A DNA stretch of 35,748 bases from Verrucomicrobiales bacterium (GCA_031265105.1 JAISDC010000238.1:1-35748), one strand, 5' to 3'; shown: positions 24,030-32,223, numbered from the stretch's first letter. Made by a program: numbers and translations. Notes: generated by a model from the sequence alone, not told the origin.

Positions 24030-24164
24030 AACTCAAAGCTCAAAACTCAAAGCGCAAAACCACAACTGATTAACGCAAAACTAGCTGACGCCTGGGACTA
24101 ACGCCGCAGGCGCGTTTTGCGTTTTGCCTTGTGGTTTTGAGTTATGAGTTTTGAGCTTTGAGTT
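24030..24164. repeat. Nested palindrome, AACTCAAAGCTCAAAACTC family
   Basis: The outer arms are AACTCAAAGCTCAAAACTCA with AAAACCACAA, and TTGTGGTTTTGAGTTATGAG with TTTGAGCTTTGAGTT. They enclose a second palindrome whose arms contain TTAACGCAAAACTAG and GGCGCGTTTTGCG. A copy without the inner element is at 31174-31247. The right arm covers the last codons of the methyltransferase gene. Confidence 0.85.
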
Positions 24165-25227
24165 CCCTAACGCACCCCGCCACGCACTCGAAGTGCGCGG
24201 TTTGCGGGAACAAATCGACCGGCAGGAAATACTGCGGCACCCAGCGCGGCACCAGCGCCTTGAGGTCGCGCGCCAAGGTCGCGGGATTGCAGGAAACATA
24301 CACCATAGCGCGGGCCGGACAAGCGGCCAGCCAGTCCCGCATGGCAGCGCTCAACCCTTCCCTGGGAGGATCAAGCAGCAATACCGCCCGCGTCAGGTCA
24401 CCGTCAGCGGCCAGTTGCGGCAACACGGTCTCGCAATCGCCCGCGCGCAATTCCACGCTGGCCGGCAAGCTCCGGCGCGCCTCGGCCACCAGCCGCGCGT
24501 CCGCCTCAATCATGCTGACCCGCGTCCCGGTGACGGCCAGCGGCACGGTAAAAAAGCCCGCGCCGCCGTAACATTCGATTATCCAGGCCGGTTGCAAATC
24601 CAGGCAACAGGCCGCGACCGCGGCGCGAAACTCGGCCAGCAAAAATTTGTTCGCCTGATAAAAACCCGTCGCCGGCAAGGCGGCCTCCCGCAGCGAGTAA
24701 TGCGCCCGCCGTCCCGGATGCGCGCGCAAATACCGCAACTTGGCGTTCACCTCGTCCGAGGCCAGCGGACACTCCTGAATATCCAGCAGCCGGCCGTCCC
24801 CGGCACGAAACCCAATCACCCGGCCCTGTTGATGCACGCTGATGCGGTTGCGATAGCCGTAAGCGCGCGGCGCGGCCAGCCAGGGCCGCGTCTCCGTCAG
24901 CGCCAGGCCGCCGATGCGCGCCAGCACCTCCCGCAACTGCCCGGTCTTTACCGCCAGTTGGGTTGGATAATCCAGATGCTGATACTGGCAGCCGCCGCAC
25001 ACACCGAAATATTGGCACCGCGGCTGACAGCGACCCGCGCCGGCCTGCAACAACTCGGTGATGGCCGCCCGGACAAAGCGGCCGGAGTTTTTCACCACGC
25101 GCGCCCGCAACCGGTCGCCGCTGGCGGCAAACGGCACGAACACCACCTGCCCGTTGTGCCGCGCCACGCCGTCGCCGCCGAACGCCACGTCGGTAATCTC
25201 CAGCTCAATCAAATCGTCAATTTTCAT
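24142..25227 (-). CDS. TrmA/RlmD-family rRNA (uracil-C5)-methyltransferase
   Basis: About 361 residues from MKIDDLIELEIT; two further Met codons lie just upstream. N-terminal TRAM domain (EITDVAFGGDGVARHNGQVV). The iron-sulphur cysteines are C-x-P-x-C-x-YFGVCGGCQYQHL. SAM binding is around YGGAGFFTVPLA, followed by DPPREGLSA. The catalytic Cys is in VYVSCNPATLARD, and the final DLFPQTAHFECVA is diagnostic. These enzymes make m5U in 23S rRNA (RlmD or RlmCD) or tRNA. The cluster favours an RlmD-type enzyme, but the target cannot be fixed from sequence. The C-terminal residues after CVAGCV are repeat-derived. Seventeen bases upstream is the terminator of the preceding gene. Confidence 0.9.
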   Translation of the reverse strand: MKIDDLIELEITDVAFGGDGVARHNGQVVFVPFAASGDRLRARVVKNSGRFVRAAITELLQAGAGRCQPRCQYFGVCGGCQYQHLDYPTQLAVKTGQLREVLARIGGLALTETRPWLAAPRAYGYRNRISVHQQGRVIGFRAGDGRLLDIQECPLASDEVNAKLRYLRAHPGRRAHYSLREAALPATGFYQANKFLLAEFRAAVAACCLDLQPAWIIECYGGAGFFTVPLAVTGTRVSMIEADARLVAEARRSLPASVELRAGDCETVLPQLAADGDLTRAVLLLDPPREGLSAAMRDWLAACPARAMVYVSCNPATLARDLKALVPRWVPQYFLPVDLFPQTAHFECVAGCVRELKAQNS

Positions 25228-25243
25228 CATCATCGCCACCAAC

Positions 25244-25272
25244 AAAAAACCCGCCTCACAAGGAAGCGGGTT
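25244..25272 (-). terminator. Rho-independent terminator of the TIGR04073-type gene
   Basis: On the minus strand AACCCGCTTC pairs over 10 bases, with one G-T wobble, with GAGGCGGGTT around a short loop, followed by a run of T. It lies 22 bases past the stop at 25294 and ahead of the methyltransferase gene. It is the clearest intrinsic terminator in the window. Confidence 0.85.
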
Positions 25273-25293
25273 GTGCCTGACCGGAGGCCAAAA

Positions 25294-25653
25294 TCAATAC
25301 CAATTGTCGTACAAATCCGCCGGCGGATAGGCGTTCACGTTGCCGCTGTCATAAGCGGCGGACTTGATGCCGTCCACCCCGAACGGCGAGGTGACGATTT
25401 CCGCGACACCGACGCCAACATCCATGATCATGCGACCGGCGCCCTGCACCAATCCCTTGGTGGTGCCGACCGTCGGGCCTTCCGCCTGGGTCAGCATATA
25501 GGTGGAATCAAACAATTCCGCCGGCGCCAGAATCACGTTCGCCAAGCCTTGTCCCAGGCGGTCATAAAACGTGGGTTTCTTCGGCATGGTCAAATCAGCA
25601 TGCGCCATGGAAAATGTCATTACCAACGCCAGAGTTATCAATAATTGTTTCAT
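25294..25653 (-). CDS. Exosortase-system-associated protein, TIGR04073-type
   Basis: 119 residues from MKQLLITLALVMTFSMAHA, a signal peptide. The mature part, FYDRLGQGLANVILAPAELF, then GPTVGTTKGLVQGAGRMIMD and GVGVAEIVTSPFGV, matches the small family found with exosortase/PEP-CTERM systems: an RLGxGLxN block, a Gly-rich middle and an E-(V/I)-VT-x-P end. The function of the family is unknown. Its presence fits the PEP-CTERM protein at 8614-9936, although no exosortase gene lies in the window. It is divergent from the VWA gene and ends in its own terminator. Confidence 0.75.
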   Translation of the reverse strand: MKQLLITLALVMTFSMAHADLTMPKKPTFYDRLGQGLANVILAPAELFDSTYMLTQAEGPTVGTTKGLVQGAGRMIMDVGVGVAEIVTSPFGVDGIKSAAYDSGNVNAYPPADLYDNWY

Positions 25654-25791
25654 CTCGGCCTTTCTACGCATTTCCTATGAACAAGGCAAGCGAAAGTTCA
25701 AAATATTTTTGCGATTTTCAGGCGTGACCCGCCGCGGTAATCTTTTTTCAATCACCCCATGACCTCTTGGTAAAAAAACGAATCAGCGCCT

Positions 25792-26850
25792 ATGAATCAT
25801 CTAACCGTGACGCTGTTGGTGCTGGTGCCGGCGCTGCTGGTGGCGGTGTGGTTGCTCGACCGGCTCGGTCGGATGTTGCGCCGGCACACGCGCCGGCAGC
25901 GACGGCGTCAGCGGCGGCGGCAACTGTTGTTCATCCGCCAGCGGGCGCAATTGCGTGACTGGCTGACGGCGCGCTGGCAGGCCAGCGGCGGGCGGCCGTG
26001 CAACAGTTGGCTGTGCAAAAAAGTCTGGCAGGTGTGGCTGGTCTCACTGCTCGCGCATCTCGCGGCGCTGACGGTGCTGGGCCTGTCGCTGCGCTACGCG
26101 CCGCCGCCGCCGGGCAATTCGTTCGGCGCGGTGACGGAGCAGGCCGCCCCGCCGCTGCTGCTGGACGACGACGACGCGCCAGACGCGCCGGATGCCGCCG
26201 ACCGTGACATCGCGCCGGCAGCGCCTGACCGTCTGCCCGGCGACGCGCTGTCCTCGCTCAGTGTCAGCAACCACGCCGCCGCGCTGTTCACGCTGCCCGT
26301 CACCGCCAACGTCAGCGCCGGCGCCGGCCTGGCGGCGGTTTTTGGTCGCGACAGCGGCGGCCGGCCCGGCCCCAAGGGCCTGCAAATTCCCACCCTGAAT
26401 CTGGGCGGCATGGAAGTGCCGACCGACGTGGCGGTGGTCTGCGACCTCAGCGGCAGCATGGAGATTTATCTCAAGGCCATCACCGCGCAAATCCAGGAAC
26501 AGTTTCCCGGCCTGCCGGTGTTTTACGCGGAAAATTCGCGCGGCGAGTTCGGCAAAAAAACCAAGCCGGCCCCTTCGCAATGGCACCGCGAGTTGTCGAG
26601 TTACGAAAATTTATACACCGCCATCCGCGCCGCCACGCGCGGCTCCTCCCGCGTCGCCGGCGTGTATGTGATGAGCGACTTGCAGGATGGCGACGTGCCG
26701 GCGGACACTGAAAAATTGCTGGAGGAATTAACCCGCCGCCGCCTGAAACTTTATCTCTGCTACCCGGCGACACTGCCCTACAGCGGCTTCCAGCCGTTGC
26801 TCGACTACGCGCGCGCGACCGGCGGCGTGGAAAAATTCCGCCGCCGCTGA
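25792..26850 (+). CDS. Membrane-anchored VWA-domain protein
   Basis: 352 residues. N-terminal membrane helix (TVTLLVLVPALLVAVWLL), a very basic segment (RRHTRRQRRRQRRRQLL), and a second helix around residues 80-100 (VWLVSLLAHLAALTVLGLSL). An Asp/Ala/Pro-rich linker follows. From ~210, a von Willebrand factor A-like domain has the MIDAS start VAVVCDLSGSMEIYL (D-x-S-x-S) and VYVMSDLQDGD for the late acidic loop. The helix pair orients the VWA domain to one side of the inner membrane. Such solitary VWA proteins are usually adaptors, and nothing here shows the partner. It is convergent with the sulfatase gene, and a hairpin lies between them. Confidence 0.8.
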   Translation: MNHLTVTLLVLVPALLVAVWLLDRLGRMLRRHTRRQRRRQRRRQLLFIRQRAQLRDWLTARWQASGGRPCNSWLCKKVWQVWLVSLLAHLAALTVLGLSLRYAPPPPGNSFGAVTEQAAPPLLLDDDDAPDAPDAADRDIAPAAPDRLPGDALSSLSVSNHAAALFTLPVTANVSAGAGLAAVFGRDSGGRPGPKGLQIPTLNLGGMEVPTDVAVVCDLSGSMEIYLKAITAQIQEQFPGLPVFYAENSRGEFGKKTKPAPSQWHRELSSYENLYTAIRAATRGSSRVAGVYVMSDLQDGDVPADTEKLLEELTRRRLKLYLCYPATLPYSGFQPLLDYARATGGVEKFRRR

Positions 26851-26860
26851 GCCACGCGCG

Positions 26861-26876
26861 TCACGGTCAGCGTGAC
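26861..26876. terminator. Small hairpin between convergent genes
   Basis: GTCACG and CGTGAC with loop GTCAG lie between the VWA and sulfatase stops. The hairpin contains GGTCAGCG, close to the abundant 10-mer, as uptake sequences in Neisseria often occur in terminator hairpins. Weak evidence for termination. Confidence 0.35.
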
Positions 26877-26877
26877 C

Positions 26878-28698
26878 CTATTCGTAAAATTGCCGCATCT
26901 CCATCAGGGCTGATTTTAACACCTTCGGGGGCAGATTGGCCGCCGGCCTGGAATAAGCCAAATCCCAGCCCTGATTCAAGCCGTATTTATCCAGCACAAA
27001 CACTTCATCGCCAACCATGATGGCCGTCTTCGCATAGCTGGCCATGATGACATACGGACGTTCGCTTGGGTCAAACAAGTCCAGGCCGGTGCTGAAATCC
27101 GCCGCGGGATTACGGCAGCCCAGCGCTTGTTTCATCAAGGTCGGCGCCACATCAAGGTGCGTGGTCCGGTGCGCGTAACGGGCCGGTTGCCGGCCGGGCC
27201 AGAACACGAGCAACGGCGTCTGGGTCTCGTATTTGGAAAAATTGATATTGTGCCCCCAGCTATTGGTGCGCGAGTCGTTGATTTCCTGCGCGTGGTCGCC
27301 GCTGACGATGACAATCGTATTGTCCAACAACTGCCGCTGCTCCAGGGCGGCGAAGACTTGGTCCAGTTGCGCATCGAGATGCCAGGCGGAGTTTTTGTAC
27401 AGGTTGACAATCGGCCCCGGGTCGGTGTCGTTGGTCAGGGCGAAATAATTGATTACCTGCAAATCAGTGGGAAACGGCCGCTCCCCGCCCTCCGGCAGGG
27501 CATAGGAGTGTAGCGCGTCGTAAAACAAAAAGCCGAAAAACGGCGTGGCGCGGTTGCGCCCGGCCAGAAAATCCAGAAACCCGTTTTGCGCGTCCAGATC
27601 GCGCGCCACCGCGCTGTGCCCCCTGGATGTCAGGCGCAGATTGTTCACGCCGGCAAACACCGTGCGGTTGAACTCCGGCGAGGTCAGGTTGGACGAGGCG
27701 AAAATGGCCGCTTCATAACCGTGCCGGGCCATGGCGTCCATGAGCACCGGCTCCTGGTTGGCGGCCAAAAAGGAGTGCCAGTAAGTAGCGGGAATACCGT
27801 AAAAGAACGAAAACACCCCGCAGCGGGTGGCGTTGCCGCCGCTGTAATGCTGGTCGAACACGACCGCGTTCCTGGCGCGCCGGTACAAACGGGGCATGGT
27901 TTCCTCGTTAAAGGCATCCGGCCGCCAGGCGTCCAGCAGAATGATCAGGATGTTAGGCTTTGGCGGCGCGGCGTCATAGGTGAGCGGGGCCAGCGGGTAC
28001 TTCAATCGCCCGGAAACCTGCCGCCGCGCTGACTGCTCATTGCCCGTCACTCCCAGCTTCCGCAACAATTTACCGGCTGACAATACCTGCAAATAAGGAA
28101 TCGCCTCGGCGCGGGTCAGCACCGGCGCGTAGCCGTAATGTTTGGCGAAGATGAAAATCAGATTGTAAGCGGGCACGCACCCGACGGAAAAGGCGATGAA
28201 CAGCAACAGCGGCTTGCGGCGGCAGCGCGGCGCCAATTTCACGCAGGCGATTTCCAGCGCGACAATGGCCGCCGGCACGCCGACCAGCACCAGCCACATG
28301 GTGATGTTCAGCGGCACCAGTTCACTGCCTGCCGGCGACAGGAACAAACCCAGCAAGGCGGGGTTCAAATGCGTCCGGTAATAAACGAACACAAAGACAT
28401 CCAATGCCAGCGTCGTGAGCAACAGCGAACCCGCCGTTACCGCCACGACCTTGGCAATCCTCGCGCCGCACAGCCGGGCCAAGGCCAGCAACACAAACAG
28501 CAGCATGGCAATGAGGGCAAAATGTCCGCACGCGGCGGTGACGGAAAACAGCAGACCCCAGACATCGGCTTCAATGCCGCAAACCTTGAAACAGATGATC
28601 ATCGCCAATATGGCGGCCAGCGCGTTGCAACAGCAAAAGGCGGCGAGATTTTTACCAACAGTGGCAGGACTATGGGCGGTCATGCGATTCTTCACCAT
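26878..28698 (-). CDS. PbgA/YejM-like inner-membrane sulfatase-fold protein
   Basis: 606 residues. Five hydrophobic helices lie in the first ~200 residues (for example LAAFCCCNALAAILAMIICF, GHFALIAMLLFVLLALARLC, NITMWLVLVGVPAAIVALEI), then a YPLAPL linker and a periplasmic alkaline-phosphatase-fold domain. The domain has PNILIILLDAWRPDAF, SGGNATRCGVFSFFYGIPAT, IVIVSGDHAQEI and a metal-type His in WGHN. The SGGNATRCG...FYG block is like PbgA/YejM (LapC), which senses lipopolysaccharide and controls LpxC in enterobacteria. Whether it has that role here is inference. Metal ligands appear largely present. It starts 12 bases after the S41-like gene and is last in a purD-led operon. Confidence 0.8.
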   Translation of the reverse strand: MVKNRMTAHSPATVGKNLAAFCCCNALAAILAMIICFKVCGIEADVWGLLFSVTAACGHFALIAMLLFVLLALARLCGARIAKVVAVTAGSLLLTTLALDVFVFVYYRTHLNPALLGLFLSPAGSELVPLNITMWLVLVGVPAAIVALEIACVKLAPRCRRKPLLLFIAFSVGCVPAYNLIFIFAKHYGYAPVLTRAEAIPYLQVLSAGKLLRKLGVTGNEQSARRQVSGRLKYPLAPLTYDAAPPKPNILIILLDAWRPDAFNEETMPRLYRRARNAVVFDQHYSGGNATRCGVFSFFYGIPATYWHSFLAANQEPVLMDAMARHGYEAAIFASSNLTSPEFNRTVFAGVNNLRLTSRGHSAVARDLDAQNGFLDFLAGRNRATPFFGFLFYDALHSYALPEGGERPFPTDLQVINYFALTNDTDPGPIVNLYKNSAWHLDAQLDQVFAALEQRQLLDNTIVIVSGDHAQEINDSRTNSWGHNINFSKYETQTPLLVFWPGRQPARYAHRTTHLDVAPTLMKQALGCRNPAADFSTGLDLFDPSERPYVIMASYAKTAIMVGDEVFVLDKYGLNQGWDLAYSRPAANLPPKVLKSALMEMRQFYE

Positions 28699-28710
28699 GC
28701 CGGTTCCCGC

Positions 28711-29868
28711 TCATTTTCCATAACGGCTCAGCGCGATTCCCGTCAGGATGTCATTGGCAGCGTTCAACATGACATCATGCGGCGCCTGACGGTCAGTCAG
28801 GCTGTGGTCCAGCGGCAAGTCCAGTTCCTCGCGCTCCCGCAGCATTTCCCGGTCGGGCACCGGCACCGCGGCGACCTGCCGGATGCCGTACTGGTAAGCG
28901 CCATCATAACCGGCCCGGTCAGCGGCGGCGGTCACGCTCACCGCGAGGTCCGGCACCAGCGGCGTGCCTAGCAAATTGGTGCCGTCAAAGCCGCTGATGC
29001 GCGCGGTCGCCAGCCGGAGAAACCGCCCGCTCTTCAGCCGGGTTTCGGTGAACAACCCGCCCTCGCCCGCCGTGTCGGCGCCGACCAGCAGCGCCGCGCC
29101 TTTTTGCCGCAACACCAGCGCCAGCGCCTCCGCCGCGCCGCGGGTGCCGCGATTGACCAGCGCCAAGACGGGAAAATCCTGCTTCAAGCCCAACGGCTGC
29201 CGCTGCGACCGAAACATCTGCTGGGAAAAATTCAGCCCCTCGACGGTGAACAGCACATCCTGCGGCGGCACGAACAGCCCCGCCACCGCCGCCGCGCCGG
29301 CCAGGTCGTTGCCGGCGCGAAAGTTGCGCAAGTCAATAATCAACCCGCGCGGATTGCCCGCCAGCAGCGGCTCCCATTGCTTCAGCAACCGGTCCAGCTC
29401 GCGCGGGGAAAAATCCGCCGGCCGCCAGTAAATCACGTTTTGCGGCGTCAGCGTCTGCAAGATGGTTTTGTGTTTCGGGTCGGGCGTCAGCACCGCCGTC
29501 TCGCTGAGCATGGCCTTGTCGCCGAACTTGGGGAACAACTCTTCCAGCGTGGCCGGCGTCAGCGGCTGGCTGATCAACACCGGCGCGTCAATGAATTGCG
29601 TCCTGAGCAAATCAATGATTTCCGCCGCCTCCTCCGGGCGCGGCGTCAGCGCCTGCTCCGGCGCGGCGACCGGGGTTTGCGCATACGGGTCCGGCTCCAG
29701 CACGGCGCTGCCGGGCACCTTCGGCGGCAGCGGCGGGGGTTGGTTGGGCGCGGCGGCGATTGCGGCCGGCCTGAGCTGCGGCCGGGTCAGGATAAAGTAA
29801 CCGGTCACCACCGCCCCGGCGGCAAACGACACGCTGACTAGCAAAAATCCACGCAAGATGGCCCACAT
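28711..29868 (-). CDS. S41 (C-terminal processing peptidase)-like protein, apparently inactive
   Basis: 385 residues from MWAILRGFLLVSVSF; the longer frame would overlap purD. An N-terminal membrane anchor (FLLVSVSFAAGAVVTGYFIL), a Pro-rich linker, then an S41 fold: GLIIDLRNFRAGNDLAGA, FPVLALVNRGTRGAAEALAL, ALLVGADTAGEGGLF. In active S41 enzymes the nucleophile Ser lies in a (D/N)-x-G-S-A-S-A-S-E block and the general base Lys in G-x-T-x-G-K-G. Here the aligned positions are Gly (RGTRGAAE) and Glu (TAGEGG), so proteolysis is unlikely. No PDZ domain is evident. It lies 22 bases after purD and 12 before the sulfatase, so it is probably cotranscribed. Confidence 0.8.
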   Translation of the reverse strand: MWAILRGFLLVSVSFAAGAVVTGYFILTRPQLRPAAIAAAPNQPPPLPPKVPGSAVLEPDPYAQTPVAAPEQALTPRPEEAAEIIDLLRTQFIDAPVLISQPLTPATLEELFPKFGDKAMLSETAVLTPDPKHKTILQTLTPQNVIYWRPADFSPRELDRLLKQWEPLLAGNPRGLIIDLRNFRAGNDLAGAAAVAGLFVPPQDVLFTVEGLNFSQQMFRSQRQPLGLKQDFPVLALVNRGTRGAAEALALVLRQKGAALLVGADTAGEGGLFTETRLKSGRFLRLATARISGFDGTNLLGTPLVPDLAVSVTAAADRAGYDGAYQYGIRQVAAVPVPDREMLREREELDLPLDHSLTDRQAPHDVMLNAANDILTGIALSRYGK

Positions 29869-29890
29869 AACACTCGCCTTCGCCCCGAAC

Positions 29891-31168
29891 TTACGCGCCG
29901 CGCGCCGGCAAATCGAGCGCTTTTTTGCCGATGTCCAGACGATATTGCATGCCGTCAAAACGGATGTCCGCGGCGAGTTGGTAAGCCTGCCGCCGCGCCT
30001 CGCGCAAGTCAGGCCCGACGCCGGTCGCCGCCAGCACGCGACCGCCGCTGACGCTCACCGCCCCGTCAGCGCCGCGCGTCGTGCCCGCGTGGAACAGCAG
30101 CGGCGACGCGCCGGGCAAGCCGTGGATGACTTGCCCCGTGACCGGTTTTTCAGGATAGCCCGGCGCGGCCAGCACCACCGTCAGCGCGCTGCCTTGTTGC
30201 AACTCGAAGTGCAAGCGACCGACGCGCCGCTCCACCGTCGCCAGCAACAAATCCAGCAGCGGCGTCGCCAGCAGCGGCAGCAACACCTCGGTCTCCGGGT
30301 CGCCGAAACGGCAGTTGAATTCCAGCACCTTCGGCCCCTGCGGCGTCAGCATCAGCCCCGCGTACAACACGCCGCGATAGTCGATGCCGGCGTCGCGCAA
30401 CGCCTTGATAACCGGGCGGATGACGGTTTGCTCAATGGTCGCCAGCATGGCGTCGCTGACGATGGGCGCGGGGGCGTAGGCGCCCATGCCGCCGGTGTTC
30501 GGCCCCTCGTCGTTGTCGCGGATACGCTTGTGGTCCTGCGCGGTGGGCAGCAGCACGTAGTCCGCGCCGTCAGTGACCGCGTGAATGGACGCCTCCTGCC
30601 CTGGCAAAAATTCCTCAATCAGCACGCTGTCGCCCGCCGCGCCGAAGACTTTTTGCGCCATGATTTGCTCCAGCGCGGCGTCAGCCTCGGCGAGCGACTG
30701 CGCGATGATGACGCCCTTGCCCGCCGCCAGCCCGTCGGCCTTGATGACCAGCGGGTAAGGTTGCGCCGCGCAACAGGCGCGCGCCGCCGCGAGGTCGGTG
30801 AAGCGCCAACTGTCAGCGGTGGGAACGCCGGCTTTGCGTAACAGTTCCTTGGTGAAAATTTTGCTCGCCTCCAGTCGCGCGCCGGACTTGCCGGGGCCGA
30901 ACGCCGGCACGCCGACAGCCGCCAAGTCGTCCGCCAGGCCCGCGCACAGCGGCGCTTCCGGACCGATGACGACAAGGTCGGGCCGCTGACGCTGGCACCA
31001 CGCGACCAAGCCGGCGCGGTCGGTCACCGGCAGCGGCACATTTTCACCGAGCGCGGCCGTGCCCGCGTTGCCCGGCGCGAACCACAGTTGCTTGACGCGC
31101 CGGTCTTGTGACAAGGCCCAGCCGATGGCGTGTTCGCGGCCGCCACTGCCGACTATTAGGAGGGTCAT
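29891..31168 (-). CDS. purD: Phosphoribosylamine-glycine ligase
   Basis: 425 residues from MTLLIVGSGGREHAIGW; another Met sits just upstream. The N-terminal domain has RVKQLWFAPGNAGTAALGEN and VVIGPEAPLCAGL. The ATP-grasp part has YPLVIKADGLAAGKGVIIA, LIEEFLPGQEASIHAVTDG and QDHKRIRDNDEGPNTGGMGA. The C-terminal YRGVLYAGLMLTPQGPKVLE and FNCRFGDPETEVLLP complete the match. The enzyme joins glycine to phosphoribosylamine in purine synthesis. The start lies at the edge of a palindromic repeat (31174-31247), which separates it from the MBL-like gene, so the promoter must be in or before that repeat. Confidence 0.96.
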   Translation of the reverse strand: MTLLIVGSGGREHAIGWALSQDRRVKQLWFAPGNAGTAALGENVPLPVTDRAGLVAWCQRQRPDLVVIGPEAPLCAGLADDLAAVGVPAFGPGKSGARLEASKIFTKELLRKAGVPTADSWRFTDLAAARACCAAQPYPLVIKADGLAAGKGVIIAQSLAEADAALEQIMAQKVFGAAGDSVLIEEFLPGQEASIHAVTDGADYVLLPTAQDHKRIRDNDEGPNTGGMGAYAPAPIVSDAMLATIEQTVIRPVIKALRDAGIDYRGVLYAGLMLTPQGPKVLEFNCRFGDPETEVLLPLLATPLLDLLLATVERRVGRLHFELQQGSALTVVLAAPGYPEKPVTGQVIHGLPGASPLLFHAGTTRGADGAVSVSGGRVLAATGVGPDLREARRQAYQLAADIRFDGMQYRLDIGKKALDLPARGA

Positions 31169-31173
31169 CATAA

Positions 31174-31247
31174 AACTCAAAGCTCAAAACTCATAACTCA
31201 AAACCACAACTCGTTAACTCATTAAGTTTTGAGTTATGAGATTTGAG
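31174..31247. repeat. Palindromic repeat, AACTCAAAGCTCAAAACTC family
   Basis: AAACTCAAAGCTCAAAACTC with ATAACTCAAAACCACAACTC on the left, AGTTTTGAGTTATGAGATTT with GAGT on the right. It occupies the whole gap between the MBL-like gene stop and the purD start. Confidence 0.85.
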
Positions 31248-31251
31248 TCCT

Positions 31252-32100
31252 TCATGGTGTCGGATAAATCAACAAGGTGGTTTCCTTGGGGAGGTTTTCA
31301 TGGGTGAAGACGTAGTTGCCGGACGTCAGCTTGACGCGCGGACACGACGCCGATTCCGGGGCGGATAAAAATTCGTCGAGCGTGCGCAACTGCGGGAACA
31401 CCGCCGCTGACGCTGACGTGCGGTAGAGGACGGGCACAACCCACTTGGGCCGCAGTTGCGTCACGATGCGCCACAAATCCGCCACGCTCAGCGCCGGGTC
31501 GCCCACCGGCAGGAAGACCACATCCGCGCGGCCGAGTTCCCGCGCCTGACGCGCGTCCGGCGGTCGCCCGATGGCGCCCAGCACGGCGAAGGTCACGCGG
31601 TCCAGCTCCAGCAAGTAAGCCGTGTTGCCGCGCGAACTGCGCGTGTCCGCGCCGTCGCGATACGTCGCCACGCCGCGAAACTGAATGCCGTTGGCATTGT
31701 TCACCCCCAGGCCAGTCAGGCTGCGGAATACTTGCGGCAGACCCGCGAACTCCTCGTTGGCGGACAAATCCACCGCTTCCGTGCCGATTAATATGATGTC
31801 CGCCGGCAAACCGGTCGGGAACGGATAGCCGATGCTCGGCTGCTGGGGAAACGGATTGCAGGCGATGCGCACGCCGCTGGAAGTGGTCAGGTAAAGAAAG
31901 CCGTGACCGTAGAAGCGGACCTCCGTGCCTGCCGCCGGTGCCTGGTCAACCGGCTGGTCGGCCACCGCCGCGGCAGTTCCGGACAGCTCGGCGGGCCGGG
32001 GTTGCACCGCGTTGGCATCGGATCGCATCAAGCTGGTTGTGGCCGCCAGCCCCGGCAGCGCCAGACCGCCGCAAGCCAGCAATAATAATAAACCTCGCAT
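31252..32100 (-). CDS. Exported MBL-fold (UlaG-like) protein lacking the metal ligands
   Basis: 282 residues. Signal peptide LLLLLACGGLALPGLA. The rest is colinear with UlaG/YtkL-type metallo-beta-lactamase-fold hydrolases: VRFYGHGFLYLTTSSGVRIA, PSIGYPFPTGLPADIILIG, GIQFRGVATYRDGAD, RGNTAYLLELDRVTFAVLG, RADVVFLPVG and LRPKWVVPVLYRT. In active members the strand after ADI ends in H-x-H-x-D-H. Here it is T-E-A-V-D-L. The His of the YHD motif is Arg, HLGDLG is VLGAIG, and the final P-x-HY has lost its His. No metal site remains, so it should be a binding or scaffold protein. It lies upstream of purD, separated by a repeat. Confidence 0.8.
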   Translation of the reverse strand: MRGLLLLLACGGLALPGLAATTSLMRSDANAVQPRPAELSGTAAAVADQPVDQAPAAGTEVRFYGHGFLYLTTSSGVRIACNPFPQQPSIGYPFPTGLPADIILIGTEAVDLSANEEFAGLPQVFRSLTGLGVNNANGIQFRGVATYRDGADTRSSRGNTAYLLELDRVTFAVLGAIGRPPDARQARELGRADVVFLPVGDPALSVADLWRIVTQLRPKWVVPVLYRTSASAAVFPQLRTLDEFLSAPESASCPRVKLTSGNYVFTHENLPKETTLLIYPTP

Positions 32101-32223
32101 GTGGCGCTAACTATGCCGCCTGAACCCCAAATGACAAACCTTGAATTTAAGATTTGAGATTTAACTTGAGGCGGCGTGTCACCATCCCCCTGCGATGACG
32201 AACATGATCCGTGCCAAAGAAAA

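Noticed and set aside
29868-29958. Longer N-terminus of the S41-like protein from the ATG at 29958
   Set aside because: It would overlap the end of purD by about 70 bases and would bury the membrane anchor behind a basic segment. The start at 29868 puts the anchor at the N-terminus and leaves a 22-base gap.
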